From JANXVR01 sp034667405 (GTDB lineage: Bacteria; Actinomycetota; UBA4738; HRBIN12), in assembly GCA_034667405.1 (NCBI GenBank), contig JAXDJX010000019.1, positions 397,689 through 461,688 on the forward strand: DNA of 64,000 nucleotides. The letters run 5' to 3'. The position numbers and the translations under genes were made by a program. Shown piece after piece: positions 8,286-17,070 of the stretch; the stretch's first letter is position 1; every line of letters starts with the position of its first letter. Under the pieces are notes generated by a model. That model saw only the letters and a list, made by a program, of their open reading frames with translations, was not told the origin of the DNA and did not search any database.

Positions 8286-9254
8286 TCAACGTGGGGGCCT
8301 CGAGTCAAGGGGCGCCAGGGCATCGAGCGTCATCCGCACGCTGGAGAGAGGATCCGAGCCCGCGGGCACGGGGTACACCACGGGCAGATCGAGCCCCGCA
8401 TCACGGTAGGCCGCGAGCCGGGACCGGGCGACCGTGGCATCGCCCAGGAGCGCCACCGCCCGGACGAGCGCCTCCGGGACCCCCTCTGCATGACCTACCG
8501 CGTGGGCGGCCGCCGCCTCGCGAGCCGCTTCTCCCAGCCCGATCTCCTCGAACTGCCGAGCGTAGGCGGGATAGCTCGCGTATTCGCCGGCGGCCGCCTG
8601 AAGCGCCGCGACGGCGTCGGGCTGGTCGTCTCCCACGCATGCGCGGATGTATCCGGCAACCGTGATCTCGGACGGATCCCTGCCGGCGCGTTCGGCGCCG
8701 CGCGCGAGCTGTGCCTTCACGAGGAGGACCCGCTCTGGCGGGCACCAGTTCAGCAGGACGCCGTCGGCGACTTCGCCGGCCAACTCAACAGCCCGGGGAC
8801 CGAGAGCGGCGACCCAGACTTCCGGCGGTGTCTCCGGGATGAGCGAGAGCGTGATGGAGTGACCTCCGACGGACGCCGGTTCTCCGCGAACGGCGGCCTT
8901 ACAGGCGACGACGAGTTCGCGGAGTCGGTTGAGGGCACCCGCGCCGGCCGAGCCCGCCCCGAGTCCCAAGATCGCGCGGCCTCCCGAACGTTCCTGCAGG
9001 GTCGCCGCCCCCATCGCGGTGAGTTGCGGCGTCCGAGCATCCATCGGCACGATGCCGGTGCCCAAGAACAGGGTCGACGCCTCTCCCGCAAGGGCGGCGA
9101 GCGAAGCCATCACGTCCCTCCCGTAGATCTCCGGCAGGAACAGCGCGCCGAAGCTCTTCGCTTCGCCGTAGCGCACCAGGCCCGCCAAGTCTGCCCAGGG
9201 CCACGGATCGCGCAGGGCGAACCCGGTTCCCGAGGGTTGCCGTATCGATGTCAT
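8286..9254 (-). CDS. LLM-class (F420/FMN-dependent) oxidoreductase
   Basis: 322 residues, normal for luciferase-like monooxygenase TIM barrels. Landmarks: an early LRDPWPWADLAGLVRYGE segment, a STLFLGTGIVPMDARTP strand, QERSGGRAILGLGAG (substrate/cofactor loop), PEVWVAALGPRAVELAGEVADGVLLNW, and a C-terminal GLDLPVVYP strand. The glycine-rich and PEVWVAALGP motifs are those of the F420-dependent branch (MER/FGD-like), so F420 is the likely cofactor. Substrate is unknown. ATG 9254 is used; ATG 9263 is in frame. The gene diverges from the alpha/beta hydrolase with 21 bp between starts. Confidence 0.88.
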   Translation of the reverse strand: MTSIRQPSGTGFALRDPWPWADLAGLVRYGEAKSFGALFLPEIYGRDVMASLAALAGEASTLFLGTGIVPMDARTPQLTAMGAATLQERSGGRAILGLGAGSAGAGALNRLRELVVACKAAVRGEPASVGGHSITLSLIPETPPEVWVAALGPRAVELAGEVADGVLLNWCPPERVLLVKAQLARGAERAGRDPSEITVAGYIRACVGDDQPDAVAALQAAAGEYASYPAYARQFEEIGLGEAAREAAAAHAVGHAEGVPEALVRAVALLGDATVARSRLAAYRDAGLDLPVVYPVPAGSDPLSSVRMTLDALAPLDSRPPR

Positions 9255-9275
9255 CGGGTGCATGGTGCCACGCAC

Positions 9276-9923
9276 ATGGAGACGGTGACCTTCGCGACCG
9301 ACGACGGCTTCCGACTGGAGGGCGAGTTGCGGCTCCCCGACGCTCCCCCGCTCGGCACGGCCGTGATCTGTCACCCGCATCCCCGCCACGGCGGGAGCAA
9401 GGATCACCCCTTGCTCTGGGCCATCCGGAACGATCTCGCCGGGACGCGGGGCTTCGCGGTGCTCTCGTTCAACTTCCGAGGGGTCCTCGGCTCGGCGGGG
9501 ACCTACGGCGGGGGTCACGATGAACTACGCGACGCGAGAGCGGCGATCGCGCGCGTCCGGGAGGCGGCCCCGGAGGTCGCGACGGTCCTTGCCGGTTGGT
9601 CCTTCGGTGCGAACGTGGCACTGCGTGAAGCCCTCGACGACGAACGCGTCGCGGGCCTGGCACTGGTGGGACTTCCGCTGGCTCCGAACGATCTGAGCTT
9701 GCCCGCGCTCCCCGAGGCCGCCGCGGTCCGCCCTCGGCGGGTTCCCACCTTGCTCGTAGCCGGGGAGAACGACGAGTTTTGCCCCCCAGGCCTGATGGAG
9801 GAGTACGCGGCCGCGATCGGGGCAACCGCCGCCATGATCGAAGGCACCGATCACTATCTCTGGCGGCGCGAACGCCAGGCGGCCGGACTGGTCGGGGCTT
9901 TCGCCGCCGGGGTGGTGGCCTAA
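9276..9923 (+). CDS. Alpha/beta hydrolase (COG2945-like)
   Basis: 215 residues. HPHPRHGGSKDHPLL forms the oxyanion region. GWSFGANVAL contains the nucleophile Ser in G-x-S-x-G (about residue 111). PTLLVAGENDEFCPP carries the acid, and GTDHYLWRR the catalytic His. The compact size and HPHP...GG motif match the predicted small hydrolases of the alpha/beta superfamily. Substrate is unknown. The frame is open far upstream, but residues before ATG 9276 are antisense to the LLM gene and show no family similarity. Confidence 0.88.
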   Translation: METVTFATDDGFRLEGELRLPDAPPLGTAVICHPHPRHGGSKDHPLLWAIRNDLAGTRGFAVLSFNFRGVLGSAGTYGGGHDELRDARAAIARVREAAPEVATVLAGWSFGANVALREALDDERVAGLALVGLPLAPNDLSLPALPEAAAVRPRRVPTLLVAGENDEFCPPGLMEEYAAAIGATAAMIEGTDHYLWRRERQAAGLVGAFAAGVVA

Positions 9924-9947
9924 ACGGACGATCGCTGAGGCGGGCGG

Positions 9948-10193
9948 TTACCTCAGGCGGCCGTCGCCGTGGTCCTTCGAGTGCCCGTTCGAACGCGGAT
10001 CCGGCTTGGTTCTTCTCCGTCGTGGAAGCTTTCGACCTGGGCGAGGCTCGGGGCGTGGATCGCGCGGCGGAGTGGCGAGATCAGGCTCGACCAGCCGGCG
10101 TGGTGACGGCCTCCTCCCACGACGCAGAGCGATGCCCGCAGCGACGGCCGCAGCTCCCACGCACCCGATCGCGATCCAGCCCAGATCAGACAC
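9948..10193 (-). CDS. Small single-pass membrane protein, function unknown
   Basis: 81 residues from GTG 10193. One N-terminal hydrophobic segment (about residues 5-23) is followed by a very basic, proline/arginine-rich tail of about 55 residues. It lies 18 bp downstream of the histidine kinase on the same strand and may be the third gene of that two-component operon. The second two-component system also has a small exported protein gene downstream (18133). I do not recognise a family. Coding status rests on frame, position and the hydrophobic segment; the low-complexity tail could be chance. Confidence 0.5.
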   Translation of the reverse strand: MSDLGWIAIGCVGAAAVAAGIALRRGRRPSPRRLVEPDLATPPRDPRPEPRPGRKLPRRRRTKPDPRSNGHSKDHGDGRLR

Positions 10194-10211
10194 GGCCGAA
10201 GGATAGCCGCA

Positions 10212-11603
10212 CTACGTTGGGTCCCACGACGGAAGTTCGAACGTGAATGTGCTTCCTTCACCTTTGCGCGACTCGACCCAGATGCGGCCTCCGTGCGCGA
10301 CGATGATCTCGCGACAGATCGCGAGACCGAGACCGCTTCCTCCTTCGCTGGATCTCGCCGGGTCCGCTCGCACGAACCGTTCGAAGATGTGAGGTTGGAG
10401 GGAAGCGTCGATCCCCGCCCCGTGGTCGGTCACCCTCACGCCTACCGTTCCGTTCCCGGCCCAGGTGCTGACCTCGACGTGCCCGCCGGGAGCGGAGAAC
10501 TTCACGGCGTTGGCGACGAGGTTCGTCAGGACCTGTCGGAGGCTCGTGGGATCTCCCTTGGCCAATGCTACGGCGCCGTCGACAACTGCCTCGACAGGCT
10601 TGGCTTCGAGCACTGAACGGAGCGCAGCAACGGACTCCGACGCGATAGCCCGGAGGTCGATGGCCCCCGACACGGTCACGACTCCGCCTTCGTCGAGGCG
10701 AGCGAGGGTCAAGAGGTTCTCGACGATCGTCGCCATCTGCTCTACTTCCTCCCGCGCGCTCGCGAGCGCTTCGCGGGAGCCGGGATCGATGTCGGGAGCC
10801 AACAGCCGCACGTCGAGTTCCGTTCGCATCACGGCCAGCGGCGTGCGGAGTTCGTGCGATGCATCCGCTACGAACCGGCGTTTCTGATCAACGCCGCGCT
10901 GGACCCGGTCGAGCATGGCGTTAAGTGTCTCCGCCAGTCGATGGAGTTCATCGGAGGTCTCAGGGACGTCGACCCTCGAATCCAGCGCCTCTTCGCCGAT
11001 AGCGGCGGCCTCCCGGGTCATCCTGGCGACCGGGCGCAGCGCTCGGCCGGCCAGGAACCAGCCACCGGCGCCGGCCAGCAAGACGACCGCGGGACCGGCG
11101 AGCAGCAGGAGCGTGATCAACCGGTGCACCGACCGGTTGAGGTCATCCAATGAGGTGACGACCACGATGACGCCGGAGCAATCACTGGCCGCACGAACAC
11201 CGAGGACCCGGAACGGCTCCCGGTCGGGACCCGAGGAGATGGTCTGTTCAACATCGACACCGCGAAACGCATCAAAGAAGGCCGATCCCGCCAGCAGTGG
11301 AGCCTGCGCGATCGGATCGCCCGAGGATTCCAGCACCTGTCCGGCCGGACCCAAGAGCTGCGCGCCGGATTCGCCATTGGGCAGCCCGCGAAGCGTGGAG
11401 CCGCTGAGGTCTCGGAATTCTCCCTCGCATCCCGCTCGCAGTCCGACGGAGATCTGCGCGGCTCGCACGGCGAGTTCTTGGTCGGTCGACCGCAGGAGGT
11501 CTGCTCGGAGCCGAACCACAAGGAACGCACAGAGCGCGAGCAAGATCACGGCAAGGAGCGCGACATACCAGGCCGTCAGCCGGGCCCTGATCGGGAGGCT
11601 CAT
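10212..11603 (-). CDS. Membrane sensor histidine kinase (HAMP, HisKA, HATPase)
   Basis: 463 residues. TM1 at about 11-33, an extracytoplasmic sensor of about 130 residues with no recognised fold and two cysteines (AGCEGE and SDCSG), TM2 at about 165-187, HAMP, then HisKA with the acceptor His in DASHELRTPLAVM (about 249). HATPase boxes: NLVANAVKFS, DHGAGI and GSGLGLAI. ATG 11603 overlaps the upstream regulator stop by ATGA, so the pair is translationally coupled. It is a paralog of the kinase at 18510. The adjacent divergent ABC operon suggests it controls export or envelope stress (inference). Confidence 0.93.
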   Translation of the reverse strand: MSLPIRARLTAWYVALLAVILLALCAFLVVRLRADLLRSTDQELAVRAAQISVGLRAGCEGEFRDLSGSTLRGLPNGESGAQLLGPAGQVLESSGDPIAQAPLLAGSAFFDAFRGVDVEQTISSGPDREPFRVLGVRAASDCSGVIVVVTSLDDLNRSVHRLITLLLLAGPAVVLLAGAGGWFLAGRALRPVARMTREAAAIGEEALDSRVDVPETSDELHRLAETLNAMLDRVQRGVDQKRRFVADASHELRTPLAVMRTELDVRLLAPDIDPGSREALASAREEVEQMATIVENLLTLARLDEGGVVTVSGAIDLRAIASESVAALRSVLEAKPVEAVVDGAVALAKGDPTSLRQVLTNLVANAVKFSAPGGHVEVSTWAGNGTVGVRVTDHGAGIDASLQPHIFERFVRADPARSSEGGSGLGLAICREIIVAHGGRIWVESRKGEGSTFTFELPSWDPT

Positions 11604-12301
11604 CCGGGCGCGTGTTCGGCCGACGGCGCGTCGGATCGCTCGAGGCCGTACCCCACGCCCCTGACCGTCCTGATCAACGGCCTGCCGAACGGTTGCTCGA
11701 GCTTCTTTCGGAGGTACCCCACGTAGACGTCGACCACGTTGGAGGACCCTCCGAACGTGTAGTCCCAGACGTGCGCCAGGATCCGCTCCCGGCTCACCAC
11801 TTCCTCCGGGCGCCGCATCAGGAACTCCAGGAGAGCGAACTCCGTGGTAGACAGCTCCACGCGAACGTCTGCCCGCGAGACGACGTGAGCTGCCGGATCC
11901 AAGACGACGTCCCCGACGGTGAGCTTGGCAGGCCGTTCGAGCGGTCCGCGCCGTACGAGAGCACGGAGCCGGGCCAGGAGTTCGCCGAACGCGAAGGGTT
12001 TCGTCAGGTAGTCGTCTGCGCCGGCATCCAGTCCGTGGATGCGATCCTCCACCCCGTCCCGCGCGGTGAGCATGAGGACGGGCATCCATCGATCGGCTGC
12101 ACGCATCTCGTGGCAGACGGAGAAGCCGTCGCGCCCCGGAAGCATGACGTCGAGCACCACGGCGTCGTAGTCGTGCGCGAGCGCGCGCGAGAGCCCGTCC
12201 TCGCCGTCGGCGGCAACATCAACCGCATGACCTTCCTGCTCCAGACCACGCCGCAGCGCCCGCGCCATCTTCGGTTCGTCTTCGACGAGCAGGATCCGCA
12301 C
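11600..12301 (-). CDS. Response regulator, OmpR/PhoB family
   Basis: 233 residues from GTG 12301, preceded by GGAAGGAGG. The receiver domain has the acidic pair E7/D8, phospho-acceptor D51 in VVLDVMLPG, Thr in LTAR and Lys in TKPF. The C-terminal winged helix ends with GGSSNVVDVYVGYLRKKL and RTVRGVGYGLE. The recognition-helix region is nearly the same as in the second regulator at 19880, so both may bind the same site. Upstream (12337-12380) there are 11-bp-spaced repeats of the kind bound by OmpR-family dimers. It probably regulates itself and the divergent lipoprotein-ABC operon (inference). Confidence 0.94.
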   Translation of the reverse strand: MRILLVEDEPKMARALRRGLEQEGHAVDVAADGEDGLSRALAHDYDAVVLDVMLPGRDGFSVCHEMRAADRWMPVLMLTARDGVEDRIHGLDAGADDYLTKPFAFGELLARLRALVRRGPLERPAKLTVGDVVLDPAAHVVSRADVRVELSTTEFALLEFLMRRPEEVVSRERILAHVWDYTFGGSSNVVDVYVGYLRKKLEQPFGRPLIRTVRGVGYGLERSDAPSAEHAPG

Positions 12302-12336
12302 CCCGCCTCCTTCCGCCTCGACCCTGCTGTGACCTC

Positions 12337-12380
12337 GATGAGAGATCGATGAGGATCGACCGTTCTCATGAGCCTCTCAC
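12337..12380. promoter_or_regulatory. Candidate operator: 11-bp-spaced repeats in both orientations
   Basis: GATGAGAG at 12337 and GATGAGG at 12348 are direct repeats 11 bp apart. TCTCAT at 12364 and TCTCAC at 12375 are the same motif on the other strand, again 11 bp apart. They fill the gap between the regulator (minus) and lipoprotein-ABC operon (plus). The first pair recurs at 20585-20603 upstream of the paralogous regulator. Confidence 0.55.
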
Positions 12381-12404
12381 GGTCGGCCGCGTATCACTGA
12401 CGTC

Positions 12405-13082
12405 ATGCGAACCCAACGGATCACCCGGATGGCTGAGACACGTGGTTGGATCGTCGGCGCTGCGTTACTCGGAGCGCTGATGGCGGCCTGCAGCAACGCA
12501 AGCAGCGCAAACGTTCCCCAGCCTAGGGAGATCGTGACGTCGCCTCCGGCGACCGGACATCCACGTACGTCGTCCCCCTCGCTCCCCTCCCAGGCCCCGA
12601 TCGCCATCGAATCCAACCCGCCGGGCGACATCCCCGACACCATCGCCTACGTCCCCCACTCGATCGTGAAGGCCGGCGTTTCCGTGAAGATCCCCGAAGG
12701 GTGGTCAGAGACGACATCGAATGACGCCGTGAACTTCACCGACAAGCTCAACACGGTGAACGTGACATGGATGCCCACATCCTCGGCACCCACCGTCACG
12801 AGCGCGAGGAAGACAGACGTGCCGGCACTACAGTCCTCAACACTCGCCTTCCGGCTGAAGAGCGTGACAACCGCCCAATTGCCGGCCGGTCCCGCCGTAC
12901 TCATCACCTATGAGGGCAACAGCACGCCTAACGCCGTGACCGGCAGGCAATATCGGCAGATCGTGCTCCGATATGAGCTCTACAAGGGCGGTCAGGAAAC
13001 GGTGCTCTCTCTGATCTCGCCCGTCGGTGCCGACAACGTCGACCCATGGCGCATCGTGACCGAGAGCCTCCTGTGGAGATGA
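12405..13082 (+). CDS. Lipoprotein, first gene of an ABC export operon
   Basis: 225 residues. A hydrophobic signal (about residues 14-28) ends in the lipobox LMAAC, so it should be anchored outside the membrane. A Ser/Pro/Thr linker follows, and then a folded domain of about 140 residues beginning VSVKIPEGWSETTSNDAVNFTD, resembling the PsbP/Mog1-like lipoprotein fold by its PEGW opening (weak). Its stop overlaps the next ATPase start by ATGA, which ties it to the transporter as a likely substrate-handling or accessory subunit. ATG 12429 is an alternative start. Confidence 0.8.
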   Translation: MRTQRITRMAETRGWIVGAALLGALMAACSNASSANVPQPREIVTSPPATGHPRTSSPSLPSQAPIAIESNPPGDIPDTIAYVPHSIVKAGVSVKIPEGWSETTSNDAVNFTDKLNTVNVTWMPTSSAPTVTSARKTDVPALQSSTLAFRLKSVTTAQLPAGPAVLITYEGNSTPNAVTGRQYRQIVLRYELYKGGQETVLSLISPVGADNVDPWRIVTESLLWR

Positions 13083-13741
13083 TCCTCGAGGCACAGGAGC
13101 TGTACCGGTTCTTCCATACCGGGGATGACGAGACGTTCGCGCTCCGCGGGGTTTCCATGCAGGTATTCCCCGGGCAGATGGTTGCCATCGTTGGTCCGAG
13201 CGGCAGTGGGAAGTCCACACTCCTCGCGTGCCTAGCCGGTCTGGACGAACCCGACGGCGGCTACGTCCGGGTCGCCGGACACCGCATCACCCGAAGGCCG
13301 GAGGCCCGCCGGGCCCAACTTCGGTCTAGATCCATCGGTGTGCTCTTGCAATCAGGGAACTTGCTCGAGCACCTGACCGTGGCGCAGAACATCGCCGCGA
13401 CACAAGCGCTCGCCCGCGAGGCAGACGCCACGTCCGTGGAGACCCTCCTCTCCGGCGTCGGCCTCGCGGAGCGGGTCCATGCGCGCCCCGCCACCCTGTC
13501 GGGCGGTGAGGCAGCTCGGGCCGGACTTGCGGTCGCACTCGCCAATGACCCGCCGCTCCTGCTCGCAGACGAGCCGACGGGCGAAGTTGACTACGCGAAC
13601 GAAACACTCCTCTTGGACCTCCTTCGGGCCCGCGCCGACGCGGGCCACGCGGTGGTGCTCGTCACCCATAGCGATCGGGCGGCCGGCGTCGCCGACCGCA
13701 CCATCCACCTGCGGGACGGAAGGACGGACGATGAACGATGA
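13079..13741 (+). CDS. ABC transporter ATP-binding protein (LolD/MacB type), first of two
   Basis: 220 residues from ATG 13079; an in-frame GTG at 13046 lies within the lipoprotein gene. Walker A GPSGSGKST, signature LSGGEAARAGLAVAL (Gln-Gln-Arg of the usual LSGGQQQR replaced by Glu-Ala-Ala-Arg), Walker B LLLADEPTGEVD and switch His in VTHSD. This is the small-NBD class that powers FtsX-like permeases for lipoprotein or antimicrobial export. It overlaps the next gene by 11 nt. With two different ATPases and one permease gene, a heterodimeric NBD pair is likely. Confidence 0.93.
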   Translation: MILEAQELYRFFHTGDDETFALRGVSMQVFPGQMVAIVGPSGSGKSTLLACLAGLDEPDGGYVRVAGHRITRRPEARRAQLRSRSIGVLLQSGNLLEHLTVAQNIAATQALAREADATSVETLLSGVGLAERVHARPATLSGGEAARAGLAVALANDPPLLLADEPTGEVDYANETLLLDLLRARADAGHAVVLVTHSDRAAGVADRTIHLRDGRTDDER

Positions 13742-14408
13742 CGTCCTGGTTCGCGCGGTCGCTCTCGCGCGGACCTATGGGTCCAACGCAGGTCGCGTGA
13801 CCGCTCTCGCCGACGCGACCTTCACGATCCGGCCCAGTGACCGCGTCGCCATCATGGGGCCCTCCGGCAGCGGCAAGACCACCCTGCTCCACCTGATCGG
13901 AGCCCTGGACTCCCCCACCGCGGGTGAAATCAACTGGCCCTCGCTTGGTGCTGCGTCGACCCTTCGTCCGGGACCCATCGCGATGGCCTTCCAGGGACCG
14001 AGCCTCCTTCCCCCGCTCAGCGTCGTCGAGAACGTGGCGCTCCCGATCCTCCTTGCGGGAGGGACCGAGAAGGACTCCATCGATAGCGCGGTTCGCCTGC
14101 TCGATCTGTTCGAACTTCGTGAACTGGCCGAGAAACTTCCCGAGGAGATCAGCGGTGGCCAACAGCAGCGAGCCGGTCTGGCGCGCGCCCTCGCCGGCGG
14201 CCCCAATCTCCTACTCGCTGATGAGCCCACCGGCCAGCAGGACCACACAACGGGGCACAGGATGATGGAGGCACTCATGCTCGAAGTTGACCGCGCGGAC
14301 ACGAGCGTCGTGATCGCGACGCACGATCCGATCATCGCCTCCTACTGCAAGACACGGTGGTCGGTTGAAAACGGTCGCCTGATCACGGAGACACCCGCAT
14401 GGGCCTGA
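13731..14408 (+). CDS. ABC transporter ATP-binding protein (LolD/MacB type), second of two
   Basis: 225 residues. Walker A GPSGSGKTT, Q-loop AFQGPSLLPPLS, canonical signature ISGGQQQRAGLARAL, Walker B LLLADEPTGQQD and switch His in ATHDP. It has a more complete signature than the ATPase encoded just upstream, so one catalytic site of a heterodimer may be stronger than the other (inference). Its end overlaps the permease start at 14399 by 10 nt, which supports a co-translated complex. Confidence 0.93.
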   Translation: MNDDVLVRAVALARTYGSNAGRVTALADATFTIRPSDRVAIMGPSGSGKTTLLHLIGALDSPTAGEINWPSLGAASTLRPGPIAMAFQGPSLLPPLSVVENVALPILLAGGTEKDSIDSAVRLLDLFELRELAEKLPEEISGGQQQRAGLARALAGGPNLLLADEPTGQQDHTTGHRMMEALMLEVDRADTSVVIATHDPIIASYCKTRWSVENGRLITETPAWA

Positions 14409-17053
14409 CCTGGCTCAAAGGGCTCATCCGCAGGCGAACCGGACGCATGCTCGGCCAGATCGCCGGCATCGCCATCGTGGTTCTGATGCTCGGGTCGCTC
14501 GGGACGTTCTTCACCGCGGCGCGAGGCTGGATGACGGAGCAGGCGCTGAAGGCGGTTCCGGTCGACTGGCAGGTGCTCGTCAACGGCAGCACGGATACGG
14601 CATCGGCGCTCAAGACGATCGCCGGCACACCCGGGGTGAACGCGGCGCTTCCCGTCGGCTACGCCGATACGTCCGGCTTCACGTCCAAGGTCAACGGGAC
14701 CGTGCAAACGACGGGACCGGGCAAGGTCCTGGGACTCCCGGCCGGATACAGCAGCACATTCTCCGGAGAGATACGTCCGCTCGTGGGCGCGTCCGACGGC
14801 GTGCTCCTTGCGCAGCAGACCGCAGCCAACCTCGGAGCGACCGTCGGCTCTAGGGTGACGATCGGTCGTAGCGGGCGCTCCTCGACCACTCTCACGGTTG
14901 CGGGAGTCGTTGATCTCCCCGCCGCCGACTCTCTATTCCAATCGATCGGGGCGGCCCCGGGTTCTGCACCTTCGGCCCCGCCGGACAATGTGATGCTTCT
15001 CCCGTCCGCGACGTGGGCACAGCTCTTCGACTCGGCGCCGAACGGGACCACGGCAACGCAGATCCACGTCGATCTATCCGGCAACCTTCCAACCGACCCC
15101 GGTGCTGCATTCGCCGATGTCGTCGGGATGGCCAAGAATCTCGAAGCGTCGATGGCCGGTGGCGGTCTCGTCGGCAACAACATCGGTGCCCAGCTCGACG
15201 CCACGCGGAGCGATGCCATCTATGCCGAACTGCTGTTCCTATTCCTCGGCCTCCCCGGTGTGATCATCGCCGGGCTGCTCACCGGTGTTATCGCCTCGAG
15301 CGGCCGCGATAGGCGCCGCCGCGAGCAGGCGCTTCTTCGGGTCAGAGGCGCCTCCCCGCGGCAGCTCGTTCGGCTGGCAACCTGGGAGGCTGTGCTGACC
15401 GGAGCGGTCGGGATCGCGCTCGGACTCATCGGCGCGGCCCTCACCGGGCGGATCGCGTTCGGAACATCGAACTTCGGAGCCACCACTGCGCAGGCCGTGA
15501 AGGTCACTGTCGCTGCATGCGTCGCGGGGGCCGCGTTGTGTCTGACGACCATCGTGGTGCCCACGTGGAAGGACGCTAGAGCGTTGACGGTAGCGGATGC
15601 CCGGGCAGTTGTCGGTACTCCGAAGCGACCGTTATGGATGCGGACCTACATCGACGTGTTGCTCCTGGCAGCCGGCGGGCTCATCTACTGGCAGGCCGTC
15701 AGGAACGGGTACCAGGTGGTACTCGCGCCCGAAGGCGTGCCCACGATCTCCGTGAGCTACTTCACGTTGCTCGCTCCCATTCTGTTCTGGGTCGGCGCAG
15801 CCTTGATGATCCGACGTCTTGCCGGCACCGTCCTGAAGCGCGGCCGCGTGCTCCTTTCGCGGATGATCCGACCACTGGCTCACGGATTGTCGGGAGTGGT
15901 CGGGGCCGGGATGTCGCGACAACGAACTCCGCTTGCGCGCGGCCTGGTGCTCATGGCACTCGCCGCCTCATTCGCCGTCAGTGTGGCAATCTTCGACACG
16001 ACCTATTCGGCGCAGGCTCGGGTCGACGCGCAACTTACGAACGGCGCGGACGTCGCGGTCACCACGGCTGCTGCGACCGGGCTACCGGCGGCGTTGGCCT
16101 CCGATGTCTCAACGTTGCCCGGGATAGCGGCCGCAGAAGCGATGCAACACCGGTTCGCCTACGTCGGGAATGACCTCCAGGATCTTTATGGTGTCAACCC
16201 CTCCACCATCGGCCGCGCCACGAATATGTCGAACGCCTTCTTCGGTAGCGGCACGGCAACGCAAGTGTTGGCAACGCTCTCCAAGACGCAGAACGGTGTC
16301 CTCGTCAGCGACGAGACCGTCAAGGATTTCCAGTTGCGGCCCGGCGACACCATGCGACTCCGATTGCAATCCGCGAACGATCACGCCTATCACGTGGTGC
16401 CGTTCACGTATGTTGGGATCGCCCGCGAGTTCCCGACGGCTCCGCATGATTCGTTCCTCGTCGCGAATGCCTCCTACGTTGCGAAGGCGACCGGCAACCC
16501 GGCCACGCAGACCCTCTTGGTCAAGACCACCGCGTCGCCTCCGACGGTGGCCGCGGGTATCAGTCAACTCCTTGGACCGGCATCCGGGGCCACGGTCCAG
16601 GACATCGTCACGCAGCAGAAGATCACACTCTCGGGGCTTACGGCCATCGACCTCGCAGGTCTGACCAAGCTTGAGCTCGTGTTCGCGCTGCTGCTGGCGG
16701 CGGGCGCGTCCGGGCTGGTTCTCGCCCTCGGACTTGCCGAGCGACGCCGTACCTTCGCCATCGCGAGTGCATTGGGCGCGAAGGAGCGGCAGCTCGCCGC
16801 GTTCGTCTGGAGTGAGGCCGGCTTCATCGCGATCGGCGGATCGCTCATCGGCGTTGCGGTCGGATGGGGCATCGCTGGGGTGGTGGTGAAGATCTTAACG
16901 GGCGTGTTCGATCCGCCGCCTGAACACCTATCGGCACCCTGGGGCTATCTGATCGTACTCGGGGTGGCCACAGCCGGGGCCGTGATCGTCGCGGGTTTGG
17001 GGATGCTCAGAGCGACGCGCCATCCGGCGATGTCCATCCTTCGGGATCTGTAA
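14399..17053 (+). CDS. Large FtsX-type ABC permease (two FtsX domains)
   Basis: 884 residues. TM1 at about 17-38; a large extracytoplasmic domain to about 275; a first FtsX core of three helices (about 275-385) with the coupling segment RVRGASPRQLVRLATWE; two further helices around 415-475; another at about 520-540; a second extracytoplasmic domain to about 755; and a second FtsX core (about 755-880) with ASALGAKERQLAAFVWSE. About ten helices is typical of transporters that extract lipids, lipoproteins or drugs from the outer leaflet rather than classical importers. The operon starts with a lipoprotein and the ATPases precede it by overlap. Substrate unknown. Confidence 0.9.
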   Translation: MGLTWLKGLIRRRTGRMLGQIAGIAIVVLMLGSLGTFFTAARGWMTEQALKAVPVDWQVLVNGSTDTASALKTIAGTPGVNAALPVGYADTSGFTSKVNGTVQTTGPGKVLGLPAGYSSTFSGEIRPLVGASDGVLLAQQTAANLGATVGSRVTIGRSGRSSTTLTVAGVVDLPAADSLFQSIGAAPGSAPSAPPDNVMLLPSATWAQLFDSAPNGTTATQIHVDLSGNLPTDPGAAFADVVGMAKNLEASMAGGGLVGNNIGAQLDATRSDAIYAELLFLFLGLPGVIIAGLLTGVIASSGRDRRRREQALLRVRGASPRQLVRLATWEAVLTGAVGIALGLIGAALTGRIAFGTSNFGATTAQAVKVTVAACVAGAALCLTTIVVPTWKDARALTVADARAVVGTPKRPLWMRTYIDVLLLAAGGLIYWQAVRNGYQVVLAPEGVPTISVSYFTLLAPILFWVGAALMIRRLAGTVLKRGRVLLSRMIRPLAHGLSGVVGAGMSRQRTPLARGLVLMALAASFAVSVAIFDTTYSAQARVDAQLTNGADVAVTTAAATGLPAALASDVSTLPGIAAAEAMQHRFAYVGNDLQDLYGVNPSTIGRATNMSNAFFGSGTATQVLATLSKTQNGVLVSDETVKDFQLRPGDTMRLRLQSANDHAYHVVPFTYVGIAREFPTAPHDSFLVANASYVAKATGNPATQTLLVKTTASPPTVAAGISQLLGPASGATVQDIVTQQKITLSGLTAIDLAGLTKLELVFALLLAAGASGLVLALGLAERRRTFAIASALGAKERQLAAFVWSEAGFIAIGGSLIGVAVGWGIAGVVVKILTGVFDPPPEHLSAPWGYLIVLGVATAGAVIVAGLGMLRATRHPAMSILRDL

Positions 17054-17070
17054 GCCCCTATCCTCGTTCG

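Noticed and set aside
7899..9923. 674-codon open frame ending in the alpha/beta hydrolase
   Set aside because: The part before 9276 is antisense to ferredoxin and LLM genes, is Arg/Gly-rich without a family, and reflects high GC content.
9935..9956. CTGAGG...CCTCAG terminator between the hydrolase and the small membrane protein
   Set aside because: Only a 6-bp stem with a 10-nt loop, and it runs into the end of the minus-strand gene; too weak to list.
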